DNA of 61,659 nt from Paenibacillus barengoltzii NBRC 101215 (GTDB taxonomy: Bacteria; Bacillota; Bacilli; Paenibacillales; Paenibacillaceae). Location of the stretch: positions 1 through 61,659 of the forward strand of contig NZ_BILV01000032.1 of the NCBI RefSeq assembly GCF_004000745.1. The letters run 5' to 3'. Position numbers and translations under genes: made by a program. Shown piece by piece: positions 30,124 to 40,700 of this stretch (position 1 is the stretch's first letter; the number at the start of each line of letters is the position of its first letter). The notes below the pieces were generated by a model that was not told the DNA's origin, ran no database searches, and saw only the letters and a program-made list of their open reading frames with translations.

Positions 30124-30954
30124 CTATCCAAACGGATACCAAAAGCCTTGAAGCAAGCTTTGCTTCAAACCTACCCCGGTCGCCAGCAACACGACGCATA
30201 GCAGTGCGATCAGTTTATCGCTCCCCTTCATGACGGTGCCCATGTACCAGGTTCGCTGCGGCCTGGTGCCGAACCCGCGCAGGTCCATGGCATCGGAAAC
30301 CGACTCGATCCGTTGCAGCGAGGATTGCAGCAGCGGCACAACCGCCTGTGTTACATTGCGCGCCCGCTGCAACAGCGTACCGTCGCCGCGAGAGATACCC
30401 AGCCCGCGCATCTGCAGCGCATTGAGAATCGTGCGGAATTCCTTCGTCAGATCGGGAATGTAGCGAAAAGCAATGCTAACCGCATAAGCCAGTTTGTAAG
30501 GCACACCTAGCTTGTTAAGGCTGGCGGCGAAACGACTGGGATGCGTCGTAAAAATAAACAGCAGCGTGATCGGCAACAGCGTCAGATATTTCAGTGATAG
30601 CGTCAACACGTAGAACAACGTTTCTGCATTAATCGTATCATAACCCAGCGGGATGATCGGCGTGTCACTTCCGGTCAGCGTCGTTCCGAAGCGAGGCGTA
30701 ATCAGCAAAATAAAAATGCTGTTAATCACAGTAAAAACCATCAGTGCCCAAAATAACAGCGCCATTTTTCGGAAGGGAACCCGAGCGAGCAGCAGCATCG
30801 TAACCCCGCCGGCCAACATGATGGCAAATACGCGCAAATCCATGAACAGGAAAGTCACGACCGTCCAGGTCAGGAGCAGGATCAGCTTGACAGCGGCGTC
30901 CATCCGATGAAAAAAAGATTCCCCAGCAACGTACAATCCGTTCGATTGGTTCAT
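30124..30954 (-). CDS. Energy-coupling factor transporter transmembrane protein (EcfT)
   Basis: The 276-residue protein has about six membrane helices and the two diagnostic Arg-Gly motifs, ALQMRGLG near residue 185 and AMDLRGFG near residue 227, which couple to the ATPases. Its start overlaps the ATPase gene by 4 bases. It is the last gene of the S-A-T operon. This is a dedicated (group I) ECF transporter, not the shared rpl-linked EcfAAT. Confidence 0.92.
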   Translation of the reverse strand: MNQSNGLYVAGESFFHRMDAAVKLILLLTWTVVTFLFMDLRVFAIMLAGGVTMLLLARVPFRKMALLFWALMVFTVINSIFILLITPRFGTTLTGSDTPIIPLGYDTINAETLFYVLTLSLKYLTLLPITLLFIFTTHPSRFAASLNKLGVPYKLAYAVSIAFRYIPDLTKEFRTILNALQMRGLGISRGDGTLLQRARNVTQAVVPLLQSSLQRIESVSDAMDLRGFGTRPQRTWYMGTVMKGSDKLIALLCVVLLATGVGLKQSLLQGFWYPFG

Positions 30955-32801
30955 GCTCGTTTCACCTTCTTATCCGCTGCGATAAAGGCTTCCACAAAGC
31001 GCGAAGGCGAGGTAAGCCCCTGAGCCTTCGCAAAGCGGGCCAGACTCGTCTCCCGCAGGTTCGCTCTAGCGGTAAGATCTCCATCGGCGAGAATCTGCGC
31101 CACCGTATCTTCTGCGATAATTCGACCTCCTGCCATTACCGCTGCCCGATCCGCATATTCCAAGGCCAAATGCATATCGTGCGTGATAAACAGAAAAGCC
31201 ATTCCCTCCGCAGCCAGCTGGGCGATAAATTCCATAAATTCGGTATAATGCCGATAATCCTGTCCCGCCGTCGGCTCGTCCAAAATCATGAGTTGCGGCT
31301 GAAGTGCCAAGATGGCTGCGATGCTCAGCCTTTTCTTCTGCCCGAAGCTCAGCGCAGAAACCGGCCAGTTGCGGTACGGGTACAACCCGCAAATCCGCAG
31401 CGCCTCATCCGCTCGCTGATCTCGTTCGCTTTCGGGCACACCGCGTGCCGCGAGGCCAATGCGAACCTCATCCCGCACGATATGCTGGGTCAGCATGTGA
31501 TGCGGGTGCTGCATCACATAGCCGATCGCTTCGCCGCGTCGGCGAATCGACCAGCCGTTGATCACCTCACCCGACAGCAGGATCTCACCCCTGCTCGGCT
31601 TAAGCAAGCCGGTGATCAACCCCGACAGCGTCGATTTGCCTGCCCCGTTGCTGCCAAGCAGAGCCACCGTCTCACCAGCGCGGACGGTCAGCGAAACGTC
31701 CTCTACTGCATTCGTCCCCGGCTCATAGGCAAACGACACGCCCCGCAGCTCAAGCAGCGGCTCTCCGGCGCTGCTCCGTACAACCGGCGGAACCGAAGCG
31801 GCCCAGGTCTCAAGCCGCTCCCGCAGTTGGAGCTCACTTGCCCCCGTCCGCTCGCGATCATCCTGAATCCGGTGACCATCGCCATCATCCGTGATCTTCG
31901 CATCGTTATCCTTCATCCGTTCACTGCCGCCCTGTCCGTTCCCTCCCCCTGCACCATCCGGGATCCCAACAGGTTCTTGGAGTCGTAATGCAGCCGGGTC
32001 AGTCAAGTCGGTGAAGTTGGACAACGACAGCCCCGCATGCGAGAGCGCATCCAAGTAGAGCGGCTGGCGCAGGCCATACTGAGGGAGGATCCCTGCAGCA
32101 AGCAGCTCATCCGGCGTGCCAATCGCGGCGATCTCTCCTTCGTTCATGACAACGACGCGATCGATATGCTCCAGCAGCACATCCTCGACGCGATGCTCGA
32201 TCAGAATCACCGTTTTTCCTTGGTTGCGGTGAATCTCGTCAATTAACCGCATCGCCCTGGCCCCGCTGGCAGGGTCCAAATTCGCCAGCGGCTCGTCAAA
32301 CAGCAAGATATCCGCTTGCGTCGACAGTACGCCGGCCAGCGATACCTGCTGTTTCTGCCCGCCGGAGAGCTCATGCGGGCCCCGGGCTTCAAAGGCTCGC
32401 ATACCCACCACATCCAGCGCCGAAAACACAGCTTCCTTCATCACATCCTGCGGAGTCGCCTCATTTTCCAGTTGGAACGCTACATCCTCGCCAACCGTCT
32501 GACCAACGAACTGGGCATCCGGATTTTGCAGGATCGTGCCGACCCGACGACTGCGCTCAAAGATCGTCATCGCCGAAGCATCCTGACCTTCCAACAGCAG
32601 CTGCCCCGAAACTTCACCGCCGTAAGAAAAGGGAATTAGCCCATTGATACAATGGGCTAACGTTGACTTGCCGGAGCCGCTGGGGCCGGCGATCCATATT
32701 TTCTCCCCGCGTGCGATCTCTAAGTGGATGTTTTTCAGCGTAGGTTCGCTTTGATTTTTGTACCGAAAACTGAAATGTCGGAAAGAGATGACTGGCTGCA
32801 T
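30951..32801 (-). CDS. ECF transporter ATPase with two fused ABC domains
   Basis: The 616-residue protein fuses the two ATPases that are separate in most ECF systems. Domain 1 has Walker A GPSGSGKST (~residue 40) and signature LSGGQKQQ, with FDEPLANLD. Domain 2 (from ~residue 350) has GSNGAGKST and the degenerate signature LSFGQKKR, with LDEPTAGQD. A 60-70 residue polar linker (GGAGGGNGQGGSERMKDND…) joins them and looks disordered. The layout resembles YkoD of the thiamine-precursor system. AGGAG precedes the ATG. Confidence 0.93.
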   Translation of the reverse strand: MQPVISFRHFSFRYKNQSEPTLKNIHLEIARGEKIWIAGPSGSGKSTLAHCINGLIPFSYGGEVSGQLLLEGQDASAMTIFERSRRVGTILQNPDAQFVGQTVGEDVAFQLENEATPQDVMKEAVFSALDVVGMRAFEARGPHELSGGQKQQVSLAGVLSTQADILLFDEPLANLDPASGARAMRLIDEIHRNQGKTVILIEHRVEDVLLEHIDRVVVMNEGEIAAIGTPDELLAAGILPQYGLRQPLYLDALSHAGLSLSNFTDLTDPAALRLQEPVGIPDGAGGGNGQGGSERMKDNDAKITDDGDGHRIQDDRERTGASELQLRERLETWAASVPPVVRSSAGEPLLELRGVSFAYEPGTNAVEDVSLTVRAGETVALLGSNGAGKSTLSGLITGLLKPSRGEILLSGEVINGWSIRRRGEAIGYVMQHPHHMLTQHIVRDEVRIGLAARGVPESERDQRADEALRICGLYPYRNWPVSALSFGQKKRLSIAAILALQPQLMILDEPTAGQDYRHYTEFMEFIAQLAAEGMAFLFITHDMHLALEYADRAAVMAGGRIIAEDTVAQILADGDLTARANLRETSLARFAKAQGLTSPSRFVEAFIAADKKVKRA

Positions 32802-32816
32802 TTGTTCAGTAAACTC

Positions 32817-33377
32817 CTATCTATCCACGCTTAAATTCGAGTTGCTGCGGTTGCGTCTCACATAAGCCAGCACCGCCGGTAATCCCAGAATGAGAAACAC
32901 GGCTAGGTTGGCCAGCCCTGCGGAAACAACCTGCACCAAAATTTTATCGTTGGGTTCCCCCATCACGAGAATATCAAAATACCCGGAAAACGCCAGAGAA
33001 GCGAAAATCCCCACAATTCCATACACCACAAACCAGGCCACGTGGTTCTTCTTCATTTGCCCTTCCTGAGCGTTGAAGTCCTTCGCCAAATAAATCAGGC
33101 CCATGAACGCCGACGTAATGCCGGAGCCAAGTGCCCAACCCCACCAAACGGTGCCGCTGGTAATCAAGTCGTTAATCACATGTCCGATAAATCCGGCGAT
33201 AAAACCAACCACCGGTCCAAACAATGCACCAAAAATCGCCAACAAAGCGATCGCCGGCCGAAGCTGCGTATCCGGGGCAATCGGGATGCCAATCCAGCTG
33301 GTCGCTCCATAGAGCGCAGCCCCAATCCCGATGGTCACCACCGTTCTCGTGCTCCACTTCCACAATGAAGGTTTCAT
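32817..33377 (-). CDS. ECF transporter S component, UPF0397 family
   Basis: The 186-residue protein has five to six membrane helices and matches the UPF0397 pattern (VVTIGIGAALYGATSWIGIPIAPDTQLRPAIALLAIFGALFGPVVGFIAGFIGH…WWGWALGSGI). It gives substrate specificity to the transporter; the substrate cannot be assigned from sequence. Linked fused-ATPase and T-component genes follow directly. The second ATG (33377) is preferred because GAGGGAG is 6 bases upstream. A structured leader may precede it. Confidence 0.88.
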   Translation of the reverse strand: MKPSLWKWSTRTVVTIGIGAALYGATSWIGIPIAPDTQLRPAIALLAIFGALFGPVVGFIAGFIGHVINDLITSGTVWWGWALGSGITSAFMGLIYLAKDFNAQEGQMKKNHVAWFVVYGIVGIFASLAFSGYFDILVMGEPNDKILVQVVSAGLANLAVFLILGLPAVLAYVRRNRSNSNLSVDR

Positions 33378-34030
33378 ATCCATCTCCCTCTCTTTAACAT
33401 CAAAGCCGTGTAATGAACACAGGTTTGAAGTCGTTATGTATTTTACCGGTTGCCGGTTCTTATCGAAGAAGAGGTCAGGTTGCCGTCCACGCAGACCGGT
33501 GTTTTCTTCAATATAATCGGGATTCCGCCCGATTGCAATAAAATTCTTACTAAATTGGTTGGAATTATCGCAAGCGCACTTATTTGAGCCGGCGTCCTCT
33601 CACCATTATCCCGCTGAATCAGCCAGGGAGGAGCTACAACTTCAGGCTGCAGGGAGCGCTGATCACAGAGAGCATCAGAAGCGAATCATCCCAAGTTTCA
33701 CCCCAAGACTCATCCCCAGATGATTATCTCAAGAAGCTGATCTCCAGGTTTAAACCTAGTCCCCAGTTGCAGATATCCCTACCCTACCATCCTAGCTCCC
33801 TGACAAAAAGGGATAATCCCGTAAAGCCCCCCCTAAAAGGTGCCCCATAAGGAAAAAAAGGCTCAAAGGATCAAAGGCCCAAAGTGAACACCACCGAAAG
33901 GAATTCGAATCCCCCTTCCCTGCCGAACTGAATGAAAGGGATACCTGAATTAGCGGGATAATGCCTTAAAAACGGCAAGGGGAACGGCCAACATCCCTTT
34001 CTTCAAATCAAGGATGCGGTGCGCCCCCCG
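33378..34030. other. 653-base gene-free region: possible structured leader plus dispersed repeats
   Basis: Near the ECF operon, on the minus strand, a strong hairpin AATCGGG…CCCGATT (33515-33534) is followed by two self-complementary ACCGGT sites (at 33496-33501 and about 33447-33452) that could pair. No known riboswitch consensus was recognised. The rest holds four copies of the GGGATAAT-type repeat: 33603-33622 (as ATTATCCC), 33800-33825, 33928-33943 and 33944-33971. No gene supported. Confidence 0.6.
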
Positions 34031-35059
34031 CTACTCGCGGCGCACGAGCCGCGATGTGTTCTTCAGCGCCGGAATGCTCCCGGCGCCGATGCCGAACATG
34101 GCTGTGCGGAGCTCCAGCTCAACGCGCTCAAGCAGCGCGTCCAGCTGTGCCTCCGACCGCACGGCCGGTTCGAGCAGCGCTCGGCCGAACCCGGCCAGGT
34201 CCGCGCCAAGCGCCAGCGCTTTGGCCGCGTCCACGCCGGTGTTCAGGCCGCCGCTGCCAATCAGGGCGGCGTCGGGCACCGCCGCCCGCACTTCGCGGAG
34301 GCATTCGGCGGTTGGGATGCCCCAATCCGCGAATGCCTCCGCAGCCGCGCGGCGCACAGGATCGCTGCCGCGGAACTTCTCGACCTGGCTCCACGAGGTG
34401 CCGCCGGCGCCCGCGACGTCGACGAAGGCGACGCCTGCTTCACGCAGGCGTTTTGCCGTCACGCCGTCGATGCCCCAGCCGACCTCCTTGACGCCAACGG
34501 GAATCGGCAGCTCTCGGCATACCTCCTCGATCCGCCGCAGCAGCCCGCCGAAGTTCGTATCTCCCTCCGGCTGGAACACCTCCTGCAGGCTGTTCAGATG
34601 CAGCACCAGCATGTCCGCTCCGGCGATCTCCACCGCCCGCTTGCAATCGTCCGGTCCATAGCCGTAGTTGAGCTGCACCGCGCCTAAGTTGGCGATGATC
34701 GGTATGCTCGGCGCAAACCGCCGCACCGCGAACGTAGGCGCCAGCTCGTCCCGCTCCACGGCGGCCCGGACCGAGCCGACGCCCATGGCCCAACCGCGCC
34801 GCTCCGCCGCTTCCGCCAGGCGCATATTGATCTCGCCGGCCAACCGGCTGCCGCCGGTCATCGAGCTGATCAAGAACGGCGTTCGCAGCGATACGCCAAG
34901 AAACGTCGTCTTGAGGCTGATCTCGGCGAAATCCAGCTCGGGCAGGGCGTTATGGCGAAAGCGGTATTTTTCAAATCCGTTCAGGATGCCCTCCGCATTC
35001 ACTTGCTCCTCCAGACAGAGCCGGATATGCTCGGTTTTGCGTTCCGATGTGGGTTCCAT
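34031..35059 (-). CDS. fni: Type 2 isopentenyl-diphosphate delta-isomerase
   Basis: The 342-residue FMN-dependent enzyme interconverts IPP and DMAPP. Landmarks are TPFLISSMTGGS, the flavin region GVGSVRAAVE, IANLGAVQLNYG, MLVLHLNSLQEVFQPEGDTNF with the catalytic Gln, VGVKEVGWGI, VDVAGAGGTSW and GSGGLNTGVDAAKALALGADLAGFGRALL. The ATG at 35059 lies 10 bases after AAAGGAG; a GTG at 35068 is too close to that site. No terminator is visible downstream. Confidence 0.94.
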   Translation of the reverse strand: MEPTSERKTEHIRLCLEEQVNAEGILNGFEKYRFRHNALPELDFAEISLKTTFLGVSLRTPFLISSMTGGSRLAGEINMRLAEAAERRGWAMGVGSVRAAVERDELAPTFAVRRFAPSIPIIANLGAVQLNYGYGPDDCKRAVEIAGADMLVLHLNSLQEVFQPEGDTNFGGLLRRIEEVCRELPIPVGVKEVGWGIDGVTAKRLREAGVAFVDVAGAGGTSWSQVEKFRGSDPVRRAAAEAFADWGIPTAECLREVRAAVPDAALIGSGGLNTGVDAAKALALGADLAGFGRALLEPAVRSEAQLDALLERVELELRTAMFGIGAGSIPALKNTSRLVRRE

Positions 35060-35106
35060 GCTGTACACTCTCCTTTTTCCGCATCATCTACAAGGTTCTA
35101 ACCCTG

Positions 35107-36618
35107 TTATAACAGCGGAGATAATAGCCGGGCCGCGGATTCCGCGAGACGTACCGGGATTTTCTTCTTATTCATAAATTCGTCCTTGTCGATCAGCTTC
35201 GCCGACAGAAGATCGCGTTCGAAATTGTTGACGACCTTAGCGACACTCTCGTTTTGCACGAGGAGTGCGTTCACTTCAAAATTCAAATGGAAGCTGCGCA
35301 TATCCATGTTCGCGGTTCCGACCGTGGCCACTTCCCCGTCAACGATCAGCAGCTTGGAGTGCAGGAAGCCTTTTTCGTACTCGAAAATTTTCACCCCGAC
35401 CTCCAGCAAAGAAGGGAAATACGAATGGGAAGCCAAGAACGGTAACCATTTATCCGGCCTCGCCGGGAACAGGATCCGCACGTCAATCCCCGATAAGCCG
35501 GCCACGCGCAGCGCAGTCAGGATATCCTCATCCGGAATAAAATACGGCGTCGCCAGCCATACCGACTTCTTCGCCGAGGTGATCATGGCAAAGAAGATGT
35601 TTTTGAGCGTCCGACTTTCGTTGTCAGGCCCGCTTGGCACGATCTGTACCGCGCCGCTGCAGCCCTGTTCCAGTTCCGGAGACAAATAGGCGAGATCCAT
35701 AATTTTCTCCCCGGTGACGTACTGCCAGTCTTGCAGAAAAATAATCTGCAGCGACCGGACCGCCTCCCCTTTCACCAGCATGTGCGTATCTCGCCAGAAG
35801 CCATACGTCTTGCTGCGGCTCAAATATTCGTCGCCGACGTTGAGACCGCCGATAAATCCAGTATTGCCGTCGATCACCACGATCTTGCGGTGGTTACGGT
35901 AATTGACTCGGCTCGATAAAGACAAAAAACGCATCGGCCCGTAGATCCCCACCTTTACTCCAGCCGCGCGCAGTTCTGCGGTAAACGATTTGGGCAAGCC
36001 AATGCTGCCTACCGCGTCAAACATAAAACGGACCTCAACCCCGGCCCGTGCCTTTTCTATAAGCGTTTTCTGAATTTCCCGTCCGATATCGTCCGCACGG
36101 TAGATATAGTATTCCATATGGATATGATGCTGGGCTTTCTTCAGCTCTCGCAGCAGGTTCGTAAATGTCTCTTCCCCGTTGGTCAACACGTACGTGCGGG
36201 TTGCCATGGAGAATGGCGTGCGAGCCAGCCGCTGGGACAGATGCAGCAAGCGCTGTTGATTGGGAGTAAACTGCGACAAATCCCGAGGCAACGGGCGAGC
36301 GCTGCGATCGATCCGCTCATAGCTAAGGCGATCTTGCTCCGCTTTTTTATCGAATTTACGCCGCTTGAAGTAATTTTGACCCAGCAGAAAATAGAGCACC
36401 AGCCCCACAACCGGCAGCAAAGCAAGTACGAGAATCCAGGCCACCGTGCTGGAAGGATTGCGGTTCTCCATAAAAATGGCAAAGCCGATCGTAATGACGG
36501 TCAGCGTTTGGAAGATACTAACGAGCGTACCCCCAAATTTACCGAAGACGCCAAATCCGAAATAATAGAAAGCAAATAATATTGCGGCGATAAGAATGAT
36601 TTGAAGTCCCCGTCTCAT
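35107..36618 (-). CDS. cls: Cardiolipin synthase
   Basis: The 503-residue membrane enzyme condenses two phosphatidylglycerols. Two N-terminal membrane helices (GLQIILIAAILFAFYYFGFG and VAWILVLALLPVVGLVLYFLLGQ) are followed by two phospholipase-D domains with HKD motifs: NHRKIVVIDGNTGFIGG (~residues 230-246) and HSKLLIVDGEVATVGTANMD (~residues 405-424). GAGGGAG precedes the ATG. It is divergent from the TetR/RND pair at 36809. Confidence 0.95.
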   Translation of the reverse strand: MRRGLQIILIAAILFAFYYFGFGVFGKFGGTLVSIFQTLTVITIGFAIFMENRNPSSTVAWILVLALLPVVGLVLYFLLGQNYFKRRKFDKKAEQDRLSYERIDRSARPLPRDLSQFTPNQQRLLHLSQRLARTPFSMATRTYVLTNGEETFTNLLRELKKAQHHIHMEYYIYRADDIGREIQKTLIEKARAGVEVRFMFDAVGSIGLPKSFTAELRAAGVKVGIYGPMRFLSLSSRVNYRNHRKIVVIDGNTGFIGGLNVGDEYLSRSKTYGFWRDTHMLVKGEAVRSLQIIFLQDWQYVTGEKIMDLAYLSPELEQGCSGAVQIVPSGPDNESRTLKNIFFAMITSAKKSVWLATPYFIPDEDILTALRVAGLSGIDVRILFPARPDKWLPFLASHSYFPSLLEVGVKIFEYEKGFLHSKLLIVDGEVATVGTANMDMRSFHLNFEVNALLVQNESVAKVVNNFERDLLSAKLIDKDEFMNKKKIPVRLAESAARLLSPLL

Positions 36619-36717
36619 CTTACTACTCCCTCTTTACCTATTGATGCATGTGATTATATTCTACATGAACGCTCGAATTCTTCCTACTGGTGTGTGGAAA
36701 AATGTACATACGCTCAT

Positions 36718-36746
36718 TTGTATCCGCCTGGGCTTTATACTATAAT
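36718..36746 (+). promoter_or_regulatory. Promoter of the TetR-RND pair
   Basis: TTGTAT (36718-36723), a 17-base spacer and TATAAT (36741-36746). Confidence 0.6.
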
Positions 36747-36751
36747 CGAAA

Positions 36752-36765
36752 TGACCATTAAGTCA
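36752..36765 (+). promoter_or_regulatory. Candidate TetR operator just downstream of the -10 box
   Basis: TGAC-CATTAA-GTCA is an inverted repeat immediately after TATAAT, over the likely transcription start. Its position fits autorepression by the TetR protein encoded next. Confidence 0.45.
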
Positions 36766-36808
36766 GAATGAGAACCCGTGAGTCAGAGGAAGGGGGTTCA
36801 GTAATTAT

Positions 36809-37714
36809 TTGTCTCATCCATCCATCGACAAGAAGAAGCTGATTTTACGTGCGGCCATGCAGCTGTTTTCGGCCAAGGGTGCATCTGCCACGTCGATGCA
36901 GGAGATCGCCGAAGCTTGCGGGATGTCCAAGGGCAGTCTCTACCTTCACTTTAAATCGAAGGAGGAACTGGAGCAGAGCTTGTTCGACTACTGTTACCAG
37001 ATGCTGCTTGACCATTTGATGCAGGTGGAGCTCCAGCAAGGATTGACACCTAAAGAGAAATTGCGCCGTCAAATCATCGTCATGCTCGAACTGGTGCTTG
37101 AGCTGCGCGAATTCTTGATTATGCAGTTTCAGGATTGGCACAAAAACGGTACGCCCTACAAAGAACCTGCCTCGGTTAAAGCACACAACGCCAAGTTGTT
37201 ACAGCATGGGAAGAACAAGCTGGAGGCGATCTATGGGCCGAAAATCGAACCGTACACAGGGGATCTGTTAACGATCGCTTACGGTATGGTTGGCATGTAC
37301 ATCCGATTGCTGTTCGAGCCCCATGTTTCGGCCTCGCCGGATCAAATGGCAAACCACTTGATGGACCTGCTTGATCTAGCAGCCGAGCATCAGTTATGCA
37401 ACCGTCCTGAGCCGTTGATTTCCGAAGAGGCGTTGCGGCTGATGACCGAAGGGGCCCCAGGCAGCCTGGATTTGCAGCAACATCCGATCATCGCAGTCAA
37501 ACGGCTTCGCGATCACCTTGGCGCCATCACTGACGCAGACAGGCATCAGGAGGCGCTGGAGACGCTGCAAATTTTGGAGCGTGAAATTCTGGAACTTCGT
37601 CCGCGCCGCGCGATTATCAAAGGCATGCTAGCCAATTTAGCTGCCGTCCCGGAACTGGCTGCGCATTCTGCTGAATTAAAGCAACTGCTGCAGGCATATA
37701 TCCAGCATATTTAA
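36809..37714 (+). CDS. TetR-family regulator next to an RND exporter
   Basis: The 301-residue protein has an N-terminal TetR DNA-binding domain (KKLILRAAMQLFSAKGASATSMQEIAEACGMSKGSLYLHFKSKEEL) and a long C-terminal ligand domain of about 240 residues, larger than usual, with helix-rich repeats near the end (ERE…LELRPRRAIIKGMLANLAAV). The start is TTG at 36809, with AGGAAGGGGG some 12 bases before it, so initiation may be weak. It precedes the RND gene by 44 bases, so the two form an operon and this is very likely its regulator. Confidence 0.9.
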   Translation: MSHPSIDKKKLILRAAMQLFSAKGASATSMQEIAEACGMSKGSLYLHFKSKEELEQSLFDYCYQMLLDHLMQVELQQGLTPKEKLRRQIIVMLELVLELREFLIMQFQDWHKNGTPYKEPASVKAHNAKLLQHGKNKLEAIYGPKIEPYTGDLLTIAYGMVGMYIRLLFEPHVSASPDQMANHLMDLLDLAAEHQLCNRPEPLISEEALRLMTEGAPGSLDLQQHPIIAVKRLRDHLGAITDADRHQEALETLQILEREILELRPRRAIIKGMLANLAAVPELAAHSAELKQLLQAYIQHI

Positions 37715-37758
37715 AAGAAGTTTGTTACCTATAGAAAGAGAGGAGCAGAAACCCGTAT

Positions 37759-40700
37759 ATGAAGAGTATCATCCAGTTTTCCCTGCGTAATAAGTTCGCG
37801 ATCTGGCTTCTGACCGTGATCGTGACTGCCATGGGATTGTACAGCGGTCTGACGATGAAGCAGGAGACCATTCCAAACATTAACGTACCCTACCTTAGCG
37901 TAACTGCGGTCTATCCGGGCGCTGCTCCGGAAGGCGTAGTCGAGGAGATTACCAAGCCGCTGGAGACGCGGCTGCATAATGTTGACGGCGTTAAGACCAT
38001 AACCTCCACTTCGATGGAGAACGCTGCTTCGCTCATCATTGAATTTGATTACGATACGAACTTGGATAATGCCACCGCAGCGGTTCGCGAGGCATTAAAC
38101 GATGTGCAGCTTCCGGAGGATGCCCAGAAGCCGCAGATCACCCGGTTTAGTCTAAACTCTATGCCGGTCGTTTCCCTTAGTTTGTCGGATAAGGAATCCG
38201 GCAGTCTCGAGGATTTGACTCGAATTACGGAGAACGACATTAAACCTGTACTCGAGGATTTGGACGGCGTTGCTTCGGTGCAAATCGCGGGTCAGTTTGT
38301 CCGTGAGGTTAGTTTGAAGTTCAACGAAGCCAAGCTGAAGGAACTGGGTCTGACGGAAGATACCGTCAAAGGAATCGTGCAAGGCTCCGCGCTTCGCGTG
38401 CCGCTGGGGTTGTTCAGTCTGGAGGAATCCGAGAAGGCGGTCGTTGTGGACGGCAACATTACCACCGTAGATGATTTGAAAAACTTAGCGATTCCGATCG
38501 TACCAAGCTCTGCTAGCGCAGCGGGCAACAGCGCGGCAGGCGCCAATGCTGCTGGGGGTATAGATGCGGCTAGTGGCGCTGGCGCAGCGGCAGGCGCGGC
38601 TAGTGGTGCAACTAGCGGTGCTGGCAACGCGGGAGCTGCTGGCGGTGCAGGTGCTGAGGGCGGTGCAGGTGCTGAGGGCGGTGCAAGTGCGACAGCCGGC
38701 CCTAACGCCGGAGGCGCTCTGGGAGCTGTTCCAACCGGCCTTCCGACGGTCAAACTTGGCGACATCGCTGACATCGAGACGGTGGGCAAAGCCGAATCCA
38801 TCTCCCGGACCAACGGGGAGGAATCGATTGGTATTCAAATCGTTAAATCCAATGATGCCAACACCGTTGACGTCGTGAACGAAGTCAAGGAAGCCGCCAA
38901 AGAGCTGGGCAAGCAGTACGACCATATCAACTTTACGGTCCTGCTGGACCAAGGTCAGCCGATCACCGACTCGGTGAACACGATGCTGTCCAAAGCATTG
39001 TTTGGCGCTTTGTTTGCCGTGTTGATCATCCTGATCTTCCTGCGTAACATTCGCTCGACGATCATTTCCATTATCTCGATCCCGTTGTCCTTGCTGATCG
39101 CCATTTTGGCGTTGAAGCAGATGGATATTACACTGAATATGATGACGCTGGGTGCCATGACGGTTGCCATCGGCCGCGTCGTCGACGACTCCATCGTCGT
39201 TATCGAGAATATTTATCGGCGCTTGTCCCTGACAGGCGAGAAGCTGAAGGGCAGCAAGCTGATCATCGAAGCAACACGGGAGATGTTCATCCCGATTATG
39301 TCCTCGACGATCGTCACGATCGCCGTGTTCCTGCCGCTCGCTTTTGTCAGCGGGATGGTCGGGGAGCTGTTCCAGCCGTTTGCGCTCACGATGGTCTTCT
39401 CGCTGCTGGCATCGCTGCTGGTTGCTATCACCCTCGTACCGGCGCTGGCGCATACGCTGTTCCGCAAAGGTCTCAGCAAGAAACATGATCACGATGAGAA
39501 GCCCAAAGGCATGGCCCGCGGCTATCGCCGTATTCTGGAATGGTCGCTGTCCCATAAGCTGATCACCTTTGGACTTGCAGTAATCCTGCTGATCGGCAGC
39601 TTGTTCCTGTACCCGCTGGTCGGCGTCAGCTTCCTGCCGGAACAAGAGGATAAATATGTGATGGTTACCTACTCTCCGGAACCTGGAGCTCGACTGGAAG
39701 ATGTGGAGAAGGATATGCTGCAAGTGGAGAAATACATCCTGAAGCAACCGAACGTCGATCGAATGCAATATTCCGTTGGTGGCGACAATCCGCTGGGGAT
39801 GGGGTCCTCAAACTCGGCTTTGTTCTATATCGCCTACGATCCGGATACCAAACAATTTAACGATGTAAAAGAAAAGCTCATCGAAGGCCTGCGGACCGAG
39901 CTTCCGAAGGGGGAATGGAGCGATATGTCCGAGCTGATGACCGGCGGTCTGGGCGGCAGCACGTTAAGCGTGAATGTGTTTGGGGACGAGTTGGAGCAGA
40001 TCAAGCCGGTATCAGATCAAATCCTCTCCCTGATTCAAGAGGATACGAAGAACTTTGAAAAGGGCGACACCAGCCTGTCCAAAACCTATGAGCAGTACAC
40101 CCTGGTTGCGGATCAACAGAAGCTAAGCTCCCTCGGCTTAACGCCAGGCCAACTGGCGATGAAGCTAAGCCCGGTTCGAGAGCGTCCAGTTCTGACCGAG
40201 GTCGCCATCGAAGGCAAGAAATACAATGTGTATATTGAAGCTGACAACGAGACCTATAACAGCATTACCGATATCGAAAATGCAACGTTGACTTCGCCGC
40301 TCGGCATTCAAGTCCCCATCAAGGACGTAGCGAAGGTAGAAAAAGGCACCTCCCCGGATTCCATCATGCGGATCGACGGGAAGATGGTCGTTGAAGTCAG
40401 CGCAAAAATCACCTCCACCGACGTACAAAAGGCGTCGAACAGCTTGCAGGAGAAAATCGACAAGCTGGATCTGCCGGACGGCGTGACCGTTAAATTCGGC
40501 GGCGTGACCGAACAGATCAACGATACGTTTGGCCAACTCGGACTGGCCATGTTGGCAGCCATCGCCATCGTCTATTTTGTACTCGTCGTTACCTTTGGCG
40601 GAGGCTTGGCTCCATTTACGATTCTCTTCTCCCTGCCATTTATCGTAATCGGCGCCATGTTAGGCCTGCTGATCGGTGGAGAGACCTTAAACGTCTCGGC

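Noticed and set aside
33378-33560. Known riboswitch upstream of the ECF operon
   Set aside because: No TPP, cobalamin, SAM, folate, preQ1 or FMN consensus could be recognised.
38485-39768. 427-codon minus-strand ORF inside the RND gene
   Set aside because: It is a shadow of the RND frame, with Gln/Asp/His-rich composition and no ribosome site or domain.
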